34,779 nucleotides of DNA. It comes from a virus. Of this stretch, positions 23,058-28,908 are shown piece after piece. A model generated the notes under the pieces. The model ran no database searches, was not told the DNA's origin, and saw only the letters and a program-made list of their open reading frames with translations. A program made the translations under genes and the position numbers. Positions within the stretch are counted from its first letter, which is position 1, and the number at the start of each line of letters is the position of its first letter. Location of the stretch: positions 1 to 34,779 of the IMG/VR virus record IMGVR_UViG_3300042876_000337; one strand, given 5' to 3'.

Positions 23058-23455
23058 ATTCCCAGCCCCGGCTGCGCATCCGCCCCGATCCTGGGCAGGC
23101 TCGCCGGCAGATTCGCCCCGCGTAAACGCCTCGCGCTCGCCATCAGCTTCGCCGCGCGCCCCTCGCGCTCCAGCGCCGCCTCGATCGCCTCCTCGCGCGT
23201 CCCCGGCAGCCAGCGCCCCGCCTTGCCCGAGTGACTGCACACCGGGAACCCGTGCTCCTCGATCAGCGTCTCCAGCACCTGCCGCGTCTTGCGCAAATCG
23301 CTTTCCTCCGCCGCCCCATACACCGCGAACGCCAGATCGCGCAGGCTGACCGCGTTCTCCTCGCCGACGTGGTAACTCAGCGTCCGCGCCGCCTTGCGCA
23401 GATCCACGTCCTGGATCGCGTCGACCATCTCAGCGTAATAACGTGATGGATCCAT
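23054..23455 (-). CDS. Winged-helix DNA-binding protein
   Basis: 133 aa from the ATG at 23455, five bases after the preceding stop. The segment AVSLRDLAFAVYGAAEESDL, followed by LRKTRQVLETLIEEHGFPVC and SGKAGRWLPGTREEAIEA, fits a winged helix-turn-helix: S..DLA.AVYG, R..V...I..L.E.G.PVCS, GRWLP. This pattern occurs in phage replication-module proteins located just ahead of the initiator. The C-terminal helix LMASARRLRGANLP is like the family. It probably binds DNA in replication or early control. Confidence 0.6.
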   Translation of the reverse strand: MDPSRYYAEMVDAIQDVDLRKAARTLSYHVGEENAVSLRDLAFAVYGAAEESDLRKTRQVLETLIEEHGFPVCSHSGKAGRWLPGTREEAIEAALEREGRAAKLMASARRLRGANLPASLPRIGADAQPGLGI

Positions 23456-23457
23456 CG

Positions 23458-23670
23458 TCACCGCTCCGTCGGAATAATCTGCACTACGGAAATAGGAAAC
23501 TCGGTTATAACCGGCGTCATCCCGTCGCGACTGCTCAGCCACTGGCCCAGGTCGACCAATACGCGCATATCTCCGCGCCTAAGAATTCGCCGCCCAGCAA
23601 TCACCCCACGCCCGGCCGGTGTTAGAACCTTCGTCATTACCTTCGCGCGCATCAGCTCCTCAGCGTTCAT
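23458..23670 (-). CDS. Small beta-barrel-like early protein
   Basis: 70 aa from the ATG at 23670 (ATGA overlap upstream). The sequence KVLTPAGRGVIAGRRILRRG, then MRVLVDLGQWL and VITEFPISVVQII, reads as five short strands in an SH3/KOW-like layout with a 'GRG.I.G' turn. Such small barrels in phage early operons often bind nucleic acid or polymerase, but no specific family is recognised. Confidence 0.5.
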   Translation of the reverse strand: MNAEELMRAKVMTKVLTPAGRGVIAGRRILRRGDMRVLVDLGQWLSSRDGMTPVITEFPISVVQIIPTER

Positions 23671-23852
23671 ACCGGCCGCTCCGACGGGAAATACCACTCA
23701 TTGCGCAAGTGAAAAACCTGCTCCGGCATCTTGCGCTTCTTCGCCTCGTGCATTGCCAGCGCCGCCTCGCGCGTCAACGCGATATACATCCAATGCCAGC
23801 CCTTCGGAAGATCCTTCGGCGACTGGCACTCCACCACCGCCGGCCCGCTCAC
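23667..23852 (-). CDS. Small early protein, unknown function
   Basis: 61 aa from a GTG at 23850-23852 that overlaps the stop of the tiny membrane peptide (GTGA). It contains VVECQSPKDLPKGWHWMYIA and LTREAALAMHEAKKRKMPEQV, then FHLRNEWYFP. Aromatic and basic, alpha/beta, without a recognisable family. The upstream codons in the same frame are Gly/Arg-rich and shadow-like, which supports the GTG start. Confidence 0.5.
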   Translation of the reverse strand: MSGPAVVECQSPKDLPKGWHWMYIALTREAALAMHEAKKRKMPEQVFHLRNEWYFPSERPV

Positions 23853-23917
23853 AGCGCCACCGCCCCGGCGATCGCCACGATCGCCCAAAAGATGCAAAAC
23901 CAGGACAGGAATTTCAT
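23849..23917 (-). CDS. Tiny membrane peptide (22 aa)
   Basis: ATG at 23915-23917, two bases after the stop of the preceding tiny gene. The peptide is almost entirely hydrophobic (FLSWFCIFWAIVAIAGAVAL), one membrane span. Its TGA overlaps the GTG of the next gene. Coupling on both sides supports translation, but at this length conservation is needed for proof. Confidence 0.4.
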   Translation of the reverse strand: MKFLSWFCIFWAIVAIAGAVAL

Positions 23918-23918
23918 T

Positions 23919-24011
23919 TCACATCGCTCCCGGGTTGAAAATGAACCCCAGCACGAACAGGATCAACAGCACAATCGCAATCACGCACCAACCGCCGCCG
24001 CTCGATCTCAT
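23919..24011 (-). CDS. Tiny membrane peptide (30 aa)
   Basis: ATG at 24009-24011 with GAGGAG at a proper distance. The peptide has a short polar start (MRSSGGG), one membrane helix (WCVIAIVLLILFVLGFIF) and NPGAM at the end. With the next gene it forms a pair of single-span peptides at the head of the replication part of the early operon. Function unknown. Confidence 0.5.
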   Translation of the reverse strand: MRSSGGGWCVIAIVLLILFVLGFIFNPGAM

Positions 24012-24194
24012 ACTTGCTCTCCTCTTTTCCAGGCCCTGTCCCGGCCCGCTCGGCCTCGCTCATTCCAGGGTGCCACCGGCAGGATCCCCGCCGGAAAGAA
24101 TTACGTCCGCACGAACAATGCACCGTCGCGTACCGACTGCCCTCTCGCCGTCTGCGTTCGGCGATCCGGCCATGCCGCCTGTCAAGACGGAATT

Positions 24195-24410
24195 GCGGAC
24201 CCGGCTTCTGCCTCCGGGTTGACCTGGTAAGGAGGAACCAGGCCTGGCTAACTTCCCCGCAAACTCACCGCGCTGCCGTACAGATAAAGTGGAGTGATTC
24301 GCACAGCGCAGCTACTGGGTCCGGCTCGATCCCGATCTCCCCGGACCGCTTTGCAAGTGGGGTAGGGGACCCACTCGCCTAACGTCTCGTTACACCCGTA
24401 GGGGTGCCAT
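24195..24410 (-). ncRNA. Structured non-coding RNA, possibly a stand-alone HEARO/omega-RNA-like element
   Basis: About 215 bases without a credible gene but with successive hairpins on the minus strand: CACCCC-tac-GGGGTG-like (24408-24393), GTGGG/CCCAC (about 24374-24356), GGTCCGG/CCGGACC (about 24348-24318), GCGCTG/CAGCGC (24310-24271), CCTGG/CCAGG (24243-24223) and ACCCGG/CCGGGT (24220-24200). It begins 4-6 bases after the stop of the pilin-like gene. The block GGGTGTAACGAGACGTTAGG, then AGTGGG, and the order of stems remind me of HEARO (IscB omega RNA) elements. That identity is recalled, not searched. Ends are uncertain; structure may reach 24062. No IscB gene is present. Confidence 0.55.
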
Positions 24411-24413
24411 TGC

Positions 24414-25079
24414 CTATCTCTTGTACCCGCTGCTCTTCAGATAATCGCCCACATCGCCCAGGGATCGCGCCGCCTTGCGCTGGAACTTCGTCACCTCGCC
24501 GCCCGCCTCGTCCACGATCTGGATAAAGAACTGCGTCCCCAGGAAGCACACATTCGCCTTATAGCCGTCCGTCGGCCGCGTCCACTGCTGATACACCCCG
24601 TACTTCCCGAAGCACTGATCCGCCGTGATCGCCTCCTCGCCGTGCTTCGCCGCGTGCGACCGGCCCAGGTCCCGCGCCGGCGCCGCCACGGCCGCGTCCG
24701 CCATGATGTTGCTCAGCCCTTGCTCCGCCGCCGCTTGCATCTCCTGCCCCGCCGGAGACTGCATCAGCCCGATGATCAAAAACGCGATCAGCGCCAGCAC
24801 GCCCAGGCCCAGCGCCACTTCCGTCAGCGACTGCCCCTTCTGCGCCCGCAGCAGCCCGCCCTGGCCGGGTACGCCGCGATCATCGATCTTGGGCTCGTCC
24901 GCCGCGATCAGCTCCTTCGCCACGCCAACCACCGCCGGAAGCTTCTCCGTGTCGCCGTTGGCCAGCGCCTCGATCCAATCCGGGCGATGCTCGCCCAGCG
25001 CCAGGCACGCGTACCGCGCCGCGATCAGCAGCGACCGGCTCGGCCGGTTGTACAGGTCATCCTTCAGAATGTTGAGCAT
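24414..25079 (-). CDS. Pilin/TadE-like membrane protein of the early operon
   Basis: 221 aa. The helical N-terminal domain (residues 12-62, with RPDWIEALANGDTEK and VGVAKELIAADE) resembles the 60-aa protein at 26855-27037. Residues 79-107 read AQKGQSLTEVALGLGVLALI and onward: a Gly82/Gln83 junction, Glu at +5 and a long hydrophobic helix, which is the class III prepilin/TadE cleavage motif. The C-terminal domain has ITADQCFGKYGVYQQW and VCFLGTQFFIQIVDEAGG, with two cysteines. The phage gene list contains no prepilin peptidase, so processing would depend on the host. Not a standard phage family; a surface or exclusion role is only a guess. Confidence 0.65.
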   Translation of the reverse strand: MLNILKDDLYNRPSRSLLIAARYACLALGEHRPDWIEALANGDTEKLPAVVGVAKELIAADEPKIDDRGVPGQGGLLRAQKGQSLTEVALGLGVLALIAFLIIGLMQSPAGQEMQAAAEQGLSNIMADAAVAAPARDLGRSHAAKHGEEAITADQCFGKYGVYQQWTRPTDGYKANVCFLGTQFFIQIVDEAGGEVTKFQRKAARSLGDVGDYLKSSGYKR

Positions 25080-25123
25080 AGGTTAGTCCCTTTGTGCTAT
25101 ACTCTGTCCATAGGTTAGTCCCT
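25077..25123. repeat. Two identical 15-bp direct repeats at the pilin-like gene start
   Basis: CATAGGTTAGTCCCT occurs at 25077-25091 and 25109-25123, 32 bases apart (three helical turns). On the minus strand each copy reads AGGGACTAACCTATG, so each contains a ribosome binding site and an ATG: the inner copy is the real start, and the outer opens a four-codon frame (ATG GAC AGA GTA TAG). It may be an operator pair or a start-site duplication. Confidence 0.65.
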
Positions 25124-25129
25124 GGTTAT

Positions 25130-25170
25130 GGCCGGCCAGCGTTCCCCGCGCTGGCCGGCCCTCGTTTTCT
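25130..25170. terminator. Strong hairpin, terminator-like on the plus strand
   Basis: GGCCGGCCAGCG (25130-25141), loop TTCCCCG, then CGCTGGCCGGCC (25149-25160): a 12-bp perfect stem followed on the plus strand by CTCGTTTTCT. On the minus strand no T-tract follows, so in the early operon it would be an mRNA hairpin. Its plus-strand use could stop transcripts coming toward the early genes. Confidence 0.5.
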
Positions 25171-25379
25171 CAGGGCCGGGTTTTGGCCCCCGCGGCCTCC
25201 ATCAGCCGCGTAATCCGGTATAGTGCTTGTAAAGTCCTTGTAATCGCCTTCAACCGCGCCAGGTCCGTCTCGCTCTCCGTCAGCGGCTCCAGGGACTGGA
25301 TCCCCGCCACCGCCTCCTCCGCCGCCCGATCCCGCGCGCCGGCAGCCTCGTAAGGCCAGGGTTTTGGCTTGTCGCTCAT
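25170..25379 (-). CDS. Small early protein, unknown function
   Basis: 69 aa with a perfect AGGAGG before the ATG. A polar, helical protein (ARDRAAEEAVAGIQSLEPLT, then LARLKAITRTLQALYRITRL). The helices are amphipathic and could form a small bundle. No family recognised. Confidence 0.6.
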   Translation of the reverse strand: MSDKPKPWPYEAAGARDRAAEEAVAGIQSLEPLTESETDLARLKAITRTLQALYRITRLMEAAGAKTRP

Positions 25380-25454
25380 AGCGGCCTCCTTTTAGATGGC
25401 TTTTCTATGGCTTTTTGTGCGCAAACCCTCCTTCCGGGCTATCATCAAAACATG

Positions 25455-25601
25455 CTAACGCCGAGGACCACGACCCATCCTGCCCCCCTTTCTGCGTGCC
25501 ATCGACCGGCTTTTCGTCGCGTGAATGCTCCGATTCACCCACAGGCACACCAGAAGCACCACAAATATCCCCGCGAACCAGAGATAATCAGGCCCGATCA
25601 T
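25455..25601 (-). CDS. Small membrane protein (48 aa)
   Basis: ATG at 25599-25601, overlapping the end of the ribbon-helix-helix gene by 14 bases. One membrane helix (YLWFAGIFVVLLVCLWV, residues 6-22) is followed by a strongly basic tail (TKSRSMARRKGGRMGRGPRR). The topology predicts a cytoplasmic positive C-terminus. No counterpart recognised; the overlap argues for coupled expression. Confidence 0.5.
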   Translation of the reverse strand: MIGPDYLWFAGIFVVLLVCLWVNRSIHATKSRSMARRKGGRMGRGPRR

Positions 25602-25773
25602 CACTCACCACCGTTTCCGCGGAAACGCTCTCGGGACGCTGGGCAACCTGAGCGAACTCTTTCGCCACCAGATCGCGCAAGATCGCGGATTTCGTCTCGC
25701 GGCGCTGCTGGACAAGCGCGTCCAGCTTTTCAACCGTCTCAGCATCAAACGTAAACGTCACCGCAATTGCCAT
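25588..25773 (-). CDS. Ribbon-helix-helix (CopG/Arc-type) regulator
   Basis: 61 aa, AAGGA before the ATG. The sequence IAVTFTFDAETVEKLDALVQ, then RRETKSAILRDLVAKEFAQ, gives a beta strand (AVTFTFD) followed by two helices, the RHH fold, with the strand residues expected to read the major groove. It is the first gene of the leftward early operon and lies opposite the repressor, the place of a Cro-like or early regulator. It probably acts on the operators between the two genes. Confidence 0.7.
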   Translation of the reverse strand: MAIAVTFTFDAETVEKLDALVQQRRETKSAILRDLVAKEFAQVAQRPESVSAETVVSDDRA

Positions 25774-25802
25774 TCGTATGTCCTTACTTGGTGTTAGAAA
25801 AA

Positions 25803-25855
25803 TCTTACAACACCATTATAGGGCATAATATGTATTTGTCAATATGTTCTTACAA
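25803..25855. promoter_or_regulatory. Operator candidates around the early promoter
   Basis: TCTTACAA occurs at 25803-25810 and 25848-25855, 45 bases apart, one copy on each side of the leftward promoter. The left copy is part of an imperfect palindrome, TGTTAGA-aaaa-TCTTACA. These are the likely binding sites of the HTH repressor and/or the ribbon-helix-helix protein. No convincing promoter for the repressor itself was found, although CTTACA (25804) with TAATAT (25827) is possible. Confidence 0.5.
25815..25842 (-). promoter_or_regulatory. Early leftward promoter
   Basis: Minus strand: perfect -35 TTGACA (25842-25837), a 16-base spacer, perfect -10 TATAAT (25820-25815). It lies between the divergent repressor and ribbon-helix-helix genes and would start transcription near 25807, giving a short leader before the ATG at 25773. 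Confidence 0.85.
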
Positions 25856-25889
25856 AACGTTTGAAAACTCTAATCTTTCCCGTGCAATA

Positions 25890-26294
25890 ATGTCAGAAGA
25901 AATGAACGTTTTCGGAGATTGGCTGAACGATGTGCTTCAAGAGCGTGGATGGTCCCAGGCAGAACTGGCCCGCCGCGCCAAAGTGAGTCGCGCCACCATC
26001 TCCGACATTATTTCCGGCAAGGCCAGGGTGGGGGCAAACGTGGCCAGGTCAATCGCATCTGCTCTCAAACTTTCGGAAGAGGAGGTGTATCGCAAGGCCA
26101 ATCTTTTACCAACGGCAGACCCCGTAAACGATGCCGCCGCCCGTCTGGCCCATCGAATTGCGCAGCTGCCTGTCGAAGAGCAGGAATTTATCGACACGGT
26201 CATAGACGGGCTTTACAAAAAACATGTGGGGAAACGCAAACATGAGAACGGAACGACAGCAGGCAGCCCGCATCCGCTGCCTGCGGAAGACTGA
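25890..26294 (+). CDS. HTH (XRE/cI-like) repressor without protease domain
   Basis: 134 aa from ATG 25890 (a second ATG at 25902 is possible; the frame further upstream crosses the promoter and is not used). Residues 8-65 form an XRE helix-turn-helix: WLNDVLQERGWSQAELARRA, KVSRATISDIISGKARVG, then ARSIASALKLSEEEVYRKA. The C-terminus is a short helical part (LAHRIAQLPVEEQEFIDTVI). There is no LexA/S24 peptidase domain, so induction would not follow RecA-stimulated self-cleavage. It faces the early promoter and should keep lysogeny. Confidence 0.82.
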   Translation: MSEEMNVFGDWLNDVLQERGWSQAELARRAKVSRATISDIISGKARVGANVARSIASALKLSEEEVYRKANLLPTADPVNDAAARLAHRIAQLPVEEQEFIDTVIDGLYKKHVGKRKHENGTTAGSPHPLPAED

Positions 26295-26323
26295 TCTTTT
26301 CAAACTCTCCATCGTTTTTTTTT

Positions 26324-26524
26324 TTGACAAATTGTGTCCTAAAATGGAAAGCCATCGGCTGGTATAACCGCGTCTCGATTATCCACCTCAGCTCGTCCGC
26401 CCTGGCCGTCGCCACCAGCGCCGAAGCGCTCCACCAGCCCTTTCTAGCGATATTCTTAGCCATAGTCTTATCCTACGTCTTGACCGTCAGCTTTGCCGCC
26501 ATGATCCCATTCCTGCGCATTTGA
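26324..26524 (+). CDS. Possible small membrane protein of the conversion cassette
   Basis: Up to 66 aa, ending in a clear membrane helix (FLAIFLAIVLSYVLTVSF). The only start at the 5' end is a TTG directly after a run of eleven T without a ribosome binding site, so the start is doubtful and the gene may be truncated. Its TGA lies in the ribosome binding site of the next gene (TTTGAGGGGAAAATG), which argues that the 3' part is a real upstream partner. Confidence 0.4.
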   Translation: MTNCVLKWKAIGWYNRVSIIHLSSSALAVATSAEALHQPFLAIFLAIVLSYVLTVSFAAMIPFLRI

Positions 26525-26531
26525 GGGGAAA

Positions 26532-26852
26532 ATGAAACCATTTGAACGCATTCTCATCATCGTCCTGCTGGCATTCTGCGCCATCATGCTCGCCATGATC
26601 ACCGCCAACAGCCTCGGCCTCACCGCCGCCGGCCGGGCCCGCGCCGAATACGCCGAAACCATCCGCACCCAGACCACCCAAAACCTCACCGACATGCAAA
26701 CCGTCCTCGACGGCTACCAGAAGGCCGCATATGGGGGAGGAGATATCGACCGCATCAGCGAGCAGCAGCTCCTCGCCAGCGAAACCACCAACGTCCTGCT
26801 GGCCAAAGCCATCAACCAGCTGGCCCTGCTCACCCTGCTACTCGTGCCCTGA
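26532..26852 (+). CDS. Membrane protein of the lysogenic conversion cassette
   Basis: 106 aa with GAGGGG before the ATG. An N-terminal membrane helix (ILIIVLLAFCAIMLAMI, about 7-24), a soluble helical middle (AEYAETIRTQTTQNLTDM, DIDRISEQQLLASETT) and a C-terminal hydrophobic segment (AINQLALLTLLLVP). It lies behind the repressor on the same strand and would be expressed from the prophage. Membrane proteins at this position often mediate superinfection exclusion. No family recognised; function is inferred from location only. Confidence 0.6.
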   Translation: MKPFERILIIVLLAFCAIMLAMITANSLGLTAAGRARAEYAETIRTQTTQNLTDMQTVLDGYQKAAYGGGDIDRISEQQLLASETTNVLLAKAINQLALLTLLLVP

Positions 26853-26854
26853 CC

Positions 26855-27037
26855 ATGCTCACCCGCGAAGAATTGATCCACCTCCTCCACCGCGCCTGCG
26901 CCCTCCTCCAGCAGGCCGCCCCCGAAACCGCCCCCGACTGGACCCAGGCCGTCGCCAACGCCAACCCCGCCGCCATCGAATCCGCCCTCGAAGTGGCAAA
27001 GGAAATCTACTCCCTGGACGAAACCGGCGAAATCTAG
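26855..27037 (+). CDS. Small helical protein related to the pilin-like protein's N-terminal domain
   Basis: 60 aa, starting two bases after the preceding stop and so coupled. Residues 27-56 align without gaps to residues 33-62 of the early pilin-like protein: PDW..A.AN, then VAKE....DE, 12 of 30 identical. In the other protein this domain is fused ahead of a membrane helix; here it is free and follows a separate membrane protein. The two loci may encode related complexes, one lytic or early and one lysogenic. It ends head-to-head against the GIY-YIG gene with no gap. Confidence 0.55.
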   Translation: MLTREELIHLLHRACALLQQAAPETAPDWTQAVANANPAAIESALEVAKEIYSLDETGEI

Positions 27038-27496
27038 CTACTCTTGAATTGAGTTATAAAATTCATCCTGCTCCGCCTGGGCCTCCGCATCGAAATACCG
27101 CGGAGGCCCATCATCATCCCGCCGGTTGCCCGTGGAATTCAAATGCGGCCGGCGTTCTCCAATCAACCAAAACTCATAGTCTCGAATCAAACTTCCACGC
27201 CGCGAAAACTTCACCGCATCTCCAGCCGCCTTCCGGCAGTCCTCCAGCGTCCATAGCTCAATCGTCCAATCGTCCGACCGCGGCAGCATCCGCTTCACCA
27301 GGCCCCCAACCGCCGACTCCCGCCGCCCCATATGCCCAAAGAACGGATCAAACCAGCGCTGCCAGATCCCGCGCCCGGTAATCCCGATATAGATCACCTC
27401 GTCCCCATCCCGCAGCAGATACAACTCCTCGGCCTGATCGCCTGGTGTATCCGCGTAATTCCCTGCCCGGAAATCCCCGAAGCGCAGCACCCTCAT
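27038..27496 (-). CDS. GIY-YIG domain endonuclease-like protein
   Basis: 152 aa, ATGA overlap with the integrase gene. The signature is ELYLLRDGDEVIYIGITG followed by RGIWQRW (about residues 24-49: first Tyr in LYLL, second in YIG, conserved Arg). Later, RDYEFWLIGERRPHLNS supplies the catalytic Glu/Asn region as in UvrC-type single-domain proteins. No homing-type DNA-binding repeats are present. Its place beside integrase suggests a role in recombination or lysogeny, or a moron nuclease. Confidence 0.7.
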   Translation of the reverse strand: MRVLRFGDFRAGNYADTPGDQAEELYLLRDGDEVIYIGITGRGIWQRWFDPFFGHMGRRESAVGGLVKRMLPRSDDWTIELWTLEDCRKAAGDAVKFSRRGSLIRDYEFWLIGERRPHLNSTGNRRDDDGPPRYFDAEAQAEQDEFYNSIQE

Positions 27497-28482
27497 TCCC
27501 GCTCCCCGTACGTATCATACGTGCTCTCAAGATCCCGGTTCTCCAGGCGCCCGTAAATCCCGTCCGTGATCCCCATGTGCGCGTGCATCAAATTTTGAGA
27601 CAGCGACTTCAAATCCCGCACGCTGTTCACCTTGCGCATCATGTACACCGTGTGCCCGTGGCGCAGCTTGTGCGGGCTCAGATAAGGCATTCCCGCCCGC
27701 GCGCACAGCTTCTTAATCCCCTTCGCCAGGATCTCCGTCCGCGTCAGCCAGCGCAAATCCCGATCCAACGCCACGAAGCGGTGCCAGCGGTCAATCCGCG
27801 GATACCACAGCTCCGCCCCCGCTCCCCGCACCAGGTCGTCCCACTCCTGGACCACCGCCAGCAGATCCGGAATGCGCAGCAGCTGCGTCTTCGCCGCCTT
27901 ACCGTTCTTCGTGTGCACCCCCAGCTCCGGCAGCTGCTTCACCGTCTTGCGCCGCAAGTCCAGCGCCTCCACCGGCAGCGAGACAAACGCCTGCGCCCGC
28001 ATCGCGCTCAGAAACAGGAAACACACCGCCGCCCGGTCCCGCTGCTCCGTCAGATTGCGCGGCTCCAGCGCCGCGATCTTGCGCACCTGCTCGATCTCCC
28101 AAAACTCGTGCTCGTGATACTCTGAATGCATCCCCGAATGCGTCCCCGGCGAAATCGTCTTAATCCAGCTCGTCGTGATCAGCTTATAGCGCTGCAGGTG
28201 CTCCCCGCGGATATAGTTGAAAAATAACCGGCTGTACTCGCACGCCTTCTTCATCGACGAAGCCCCCAGCCGCTTCGCCTTCCCGTCCAGCCGCGCCGTC
28301 CGCAAATAGACCGGGAACGACGGATCGATATTGCGCGCCTTCGACAGCGGCGTCTCTCCCGCCCAGTTCAGCAGGTGCCGCAGCAGCCCCCGAATCCGCT
28401 TCACCGTCTCCGGATCCCGCCCAATTCGTTCGCAGTACGCCAGGTACTCCTTCGTATCGATCCAATTCTGCCGGTTAATCAC
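27493..28482 (-). CDS. int: Tyrosine recombinase integrase
   Basis: 329 aa from a GTG (28480-28482) behind AGGAGG; upstream in-frame codons overlap the excisionase gene. An N-terminal core-binding helical domain (residues 1-110) is followed by the catalytic domain with Arg162 (LSAMRAQAFVSLP), Lys192 (HTKNGK), the HxxRH box HKLRHGH (271-277), His300 (LMHAHMG) and the nucleophile Tyr310 (TDGIYGRL). All catalytic positions are present. It recombines attP, located 650 bases to its right, with a tRNA-Pro attB. It is coupled to the excisionase-like gene upstream. Confidence 0.9.
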   Translation of the reverse strand: MINRQNWIDTKEYLAYCERIGRDPETVKRIRGLLRHLLNWAGETPLSKARNIDPSFPVYLRTARLDGKAKRLGASSMKKACEYSRLFFNYIRGEHLQRYKLITTSWIKTISPGTHSGMHSEYHEHEFWEIEQVRKIAALEPRNLTEQRDRAAVCFLFLSAMRAQAFVSLPVEALDLRRKTVKQLPELGVHTKNGKAAKTQLLRIPDLLAVVQEWDDLVRGAGAELWYPRIDRWHRFVALDRDLRWLTRTEILAKGIKKLCARAGMPYLSPHKLRHGHTVYMMRKVNSVRDLKSLSQNLMHAHMGITDGIYGRLENRDLESTYDTYGERE

Positions 28483-28894
28483 GCTGCACCTCCTGGCCCG
28501 GATCAGCCGCCGCCGCATACGCCCGGTTCACCTTCGCCCCGCACGCCTGGCACTTCCCCTGGTAAATCACCACATAGCGCCCCTTGAAGCGCTGCCGCGG
28601 CTTCACCAGATCCACCGCCCGCCGGCAGCGCAGGCACCACGCCTGCCCGTCCGCCAGCCGGTTCATCTCCTTGCGCCCCGTCACCGACTGCACCCACGCC
28701 GCGAAACTCAGCCCGTGGATCCAATAATCCCCCGCCTTATCCCGCTCAAACGGACAACCCCCCGGCAGGTACGACCGTACCACCGTCTCCGTCGTCACCC
28801 CAATCTCCTCCGCGATCTCGCTGGGCCGGTACATCATATCCATCAACCGGCCCAACTTAATCAAATTCAACCGCGTAAAACGCTGACCGCTCAT
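28475..28894 (-). CDS. Excisionase-like HTH protein with zinc ribbon
   Basis: 139 aa, ATG behind GGAGGATGTT; the frame further upstream crosses the terminator and is not used. The first half holds a helix-turn-helix (RPSEIAEEIGVTTETVVRSY, about 23-42) of the type seen in recombination directionality factors. The second half holds a zinc ribbon CLRCRRAVDL...GKCQACGAKV. It overlaps the integrase gene by eight bases. Most likely it controls excision and integration or is an obligatory integrase partner; HTH plus ribbon is an uncommon excisionase design. Confidence 0.65.
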   Translation of the reverse strand: MSGQRFTRLNLIKLGRLMDMMYRPSEIAEEIGVTTETVVRSYLPGGCPFERDKAGDYWIHGLSFAAWVQSVTGRKEMNRLADGQAWCLRCRRAVDLVKPRQRFKGRYVVIYQGKCQACGAKVNRAYAAAADPGQEVQRD

Positions 28895-28908
28895 AACATC
28901 CTCCGCAC

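Noticed and set aside
23914-24173. Two small minus-strand frames (about 37 and 49 codons) ahead of the tiny membrane peptides
   Set aside because: They are joined by an ATGA overlap, but composition is unconvincing, ribosome binding sites are weak, and they overlap the better supported 30-aa peptide.
24014-24382. Plus-strand frame of 122 codons over the structured RNA
   Set aside because: Arg/Ser-rich, no ribosome binding site, and opposite to the transcription direction of the region.
24250-24420. Minus-strand open stretch of about 55 codons (contains WHPYGCNETLGEWVPYP) through the structured RNA
   Set aside because: No start codon in frame, and the sequence is better explained by successive hairpins; kept as a caution for the RNA call.
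25446-25754. Plus-strand frames opposite the ribbon-helix-helix and small membrane genes
   Set aside because: Pro/His/Arg-rich shadows without starts supported by a ribosome binding site.
26200-26463. Minus-strand frame of 87 codons opposite the repressor end
   Set aside because: No ribosome binding site, overlaps the repressor and membrane genes, and composition is antisense-like.
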